Of a DNA stretch of 64,000 nucleotides, positions 63,548 to 64,000 are shown piece after piece. Position numbers and translations under genes: made by a program. The stretch is taken from positions 2,428,311-2,492,310 of the forward strand of contig NZ_CP069163.1 in NCBI RefSeq assembly GCF_018802765.1, in the 5' to 3' direction. Source of the DNA: Paludibacterium sp. B53371. GTDB lineage: Bacteria > Pseudomonadota > Gammaproteobacteria > Burkholderiales > Chromobacteriaceae. The notes under the pieces are model-generated. The model had not been told where the DNA came from. It saw nothing but the letters and a program-made list of their open reading frames with translations, and did not search any database. How positions within the stretch are numbered: position 1 is the first letter of the stretch; each line of letters starts with the position of its first letter.

Positions 63548-64000
63548 ATGAGTAGCATTCTGGTCACCGGCGGTGCCGGCTATATTGGCAGTCATACCCT
63601 GCTGGAGCTGATGGCAGCCGGTCACCGCGTGCTGGTTGTCGACAACTTCAGCAACAGCAAACCGGCAGTTCTGGAGCGTGTCGCCCAGCTGAGCGGCCAG
63701 CAGGTGGCCTTCCGGCAGCTGGATCTGCTGGATCGTCCGGCACTGCAGCAATTGTTTGAGCAGCATGCCATCGATGCGGTGATTCACTTTGCCGCCCTCA
63801 AGGCGGTCGGCGAGTCGGTGGCCCAGCCGTTGCGCTACTATCACAACAACCTCACCGGCACGCTCAATCTGCTGGGCTGCATGCAACAGGCCGGGGTGCG
63901 GAGAATCGTCTTCAGCTCATCGGCCACGGTGTATCGCGATGCCGGGGGACAGGCCATCGGGGAGGACTTCCCGCTGGGGCCGACCAACCCCTATGGCCAG
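63548..64000 (+). CDS. galE: UDP-glucose 4-epimerase, 5' part
   Basis: The visible 151 residues start SSILVTGGAGYIGSH, the NAD-binding loop of the GalE short-chain dehydrogenase, with FAALKAVGES and the catalytic-Ser region VFSSSATVY following. The YxxxK active-site Tyr lies at the very edge (NPYGQ). GalE interconverts UDP-glucose and UDP-galactose for surface sugar synthesis. The gene runs off the right edge of the window. Confidence 0.93.
   Translation, partial: MSSILVTGGAGYIGSHTLLELMAAGHRVLVVDNFSNSKPAVLERVAQLSGQQVAFRQLDLLDRPALQQLFEQHAIDAVIHFAALKAVGESVAQPLRYYHNNLTGTLNLLGCMQQAGVRRIVFSSSATVYRDAGGQAIGEDFPLGPTNPYGQ

Overview
The window is a GC-rich bacterial chromosome segment with dense, mostly single-copy housekeeping genes. 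The gene complement and order (gloB / yafS-type methyltransferase / rnhA / dnaQ / ispDF / rpiA / phoU-ppx, mdfA next to metG, tauABCD) and the protein sequences suggest a betaproteobacterium, most likely of the Neisseriales/Chromobacteriaceae type. This is an inference from familiarity; no 16S rRNA gene is present to confirm it.

Layout. 1-7.8 kb is a biofilm-adhesin locus: the 3' end of a giant repeat adhesin exported by a type I system, then lapD (degenerate GGDEF-EAL c-di-GMP receptor), lapG (periplasmic cysteine protease) and lapE (TolC-type pore). 7.8-12 kb holds assorted metabolism and membrane genes (dienelactone hydrolase, hemG, UPF0303, patatin, formate/nitrite channel). 12.3-19.3 kb is a long, mostly minus-strand housekeeping run: ppx, phoU with a Pho box, rpiA, ispF-ispD-dnaQ, rnhA and a methyltransferase, with gloB divergent. 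19.7-27.3 kb has mltD, a solute-binding protein, dtd, yaaA, an OPT-family transporter paired with a PqqD-like protein, and the initiator tRNA. 27.4-36 kb has a possible small RNA, metG, mdfA, mrp, murI, an EamA permease and a gltP-type symporter. 36.4-39.8 kb is tauABCD, followed by a broken alpha/beta hydrolase gene.

At 41.1-42.8 kb a tRNA-Ser(CGA) carries a 1.6-kb insertion flanked by 101-bp direct repeats of the tRNA 3' half plus its terminator. The insert encodes a DUF3885 protein and no recombinase. From 43 to 56 kb there are a parvulin, a LysR/phenolic acid decarboxylase pair, a four-domain sulfur-handling fusion (CoA-disulfide reductase, rhodanese, TusA, DsrE) followed by a CcdA-like membrane protein without its cysteines, an alpha-hydroxy-acid oxidase, a FadL porin, and a ytfH-qorB pair bracketed by two related long hairpins.

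The right end (56.3-62.6 kb) is a tightly overlapping six-gene operon for the 3-methylaspartate route of glutamate breakdown: glutamate mutase S, its reactivase GlmL, mutase E, methylaspartate ammonia-lyase, then an AtuA/DUF1446 protein and a DUF4387 protein. The last two sit where a mesaconate-processing enzyme would be expected. They are the best candidate for uncharacterised biochemistry in the window. Two tandem paralogous small secreted proteins and the start of galE close the window.
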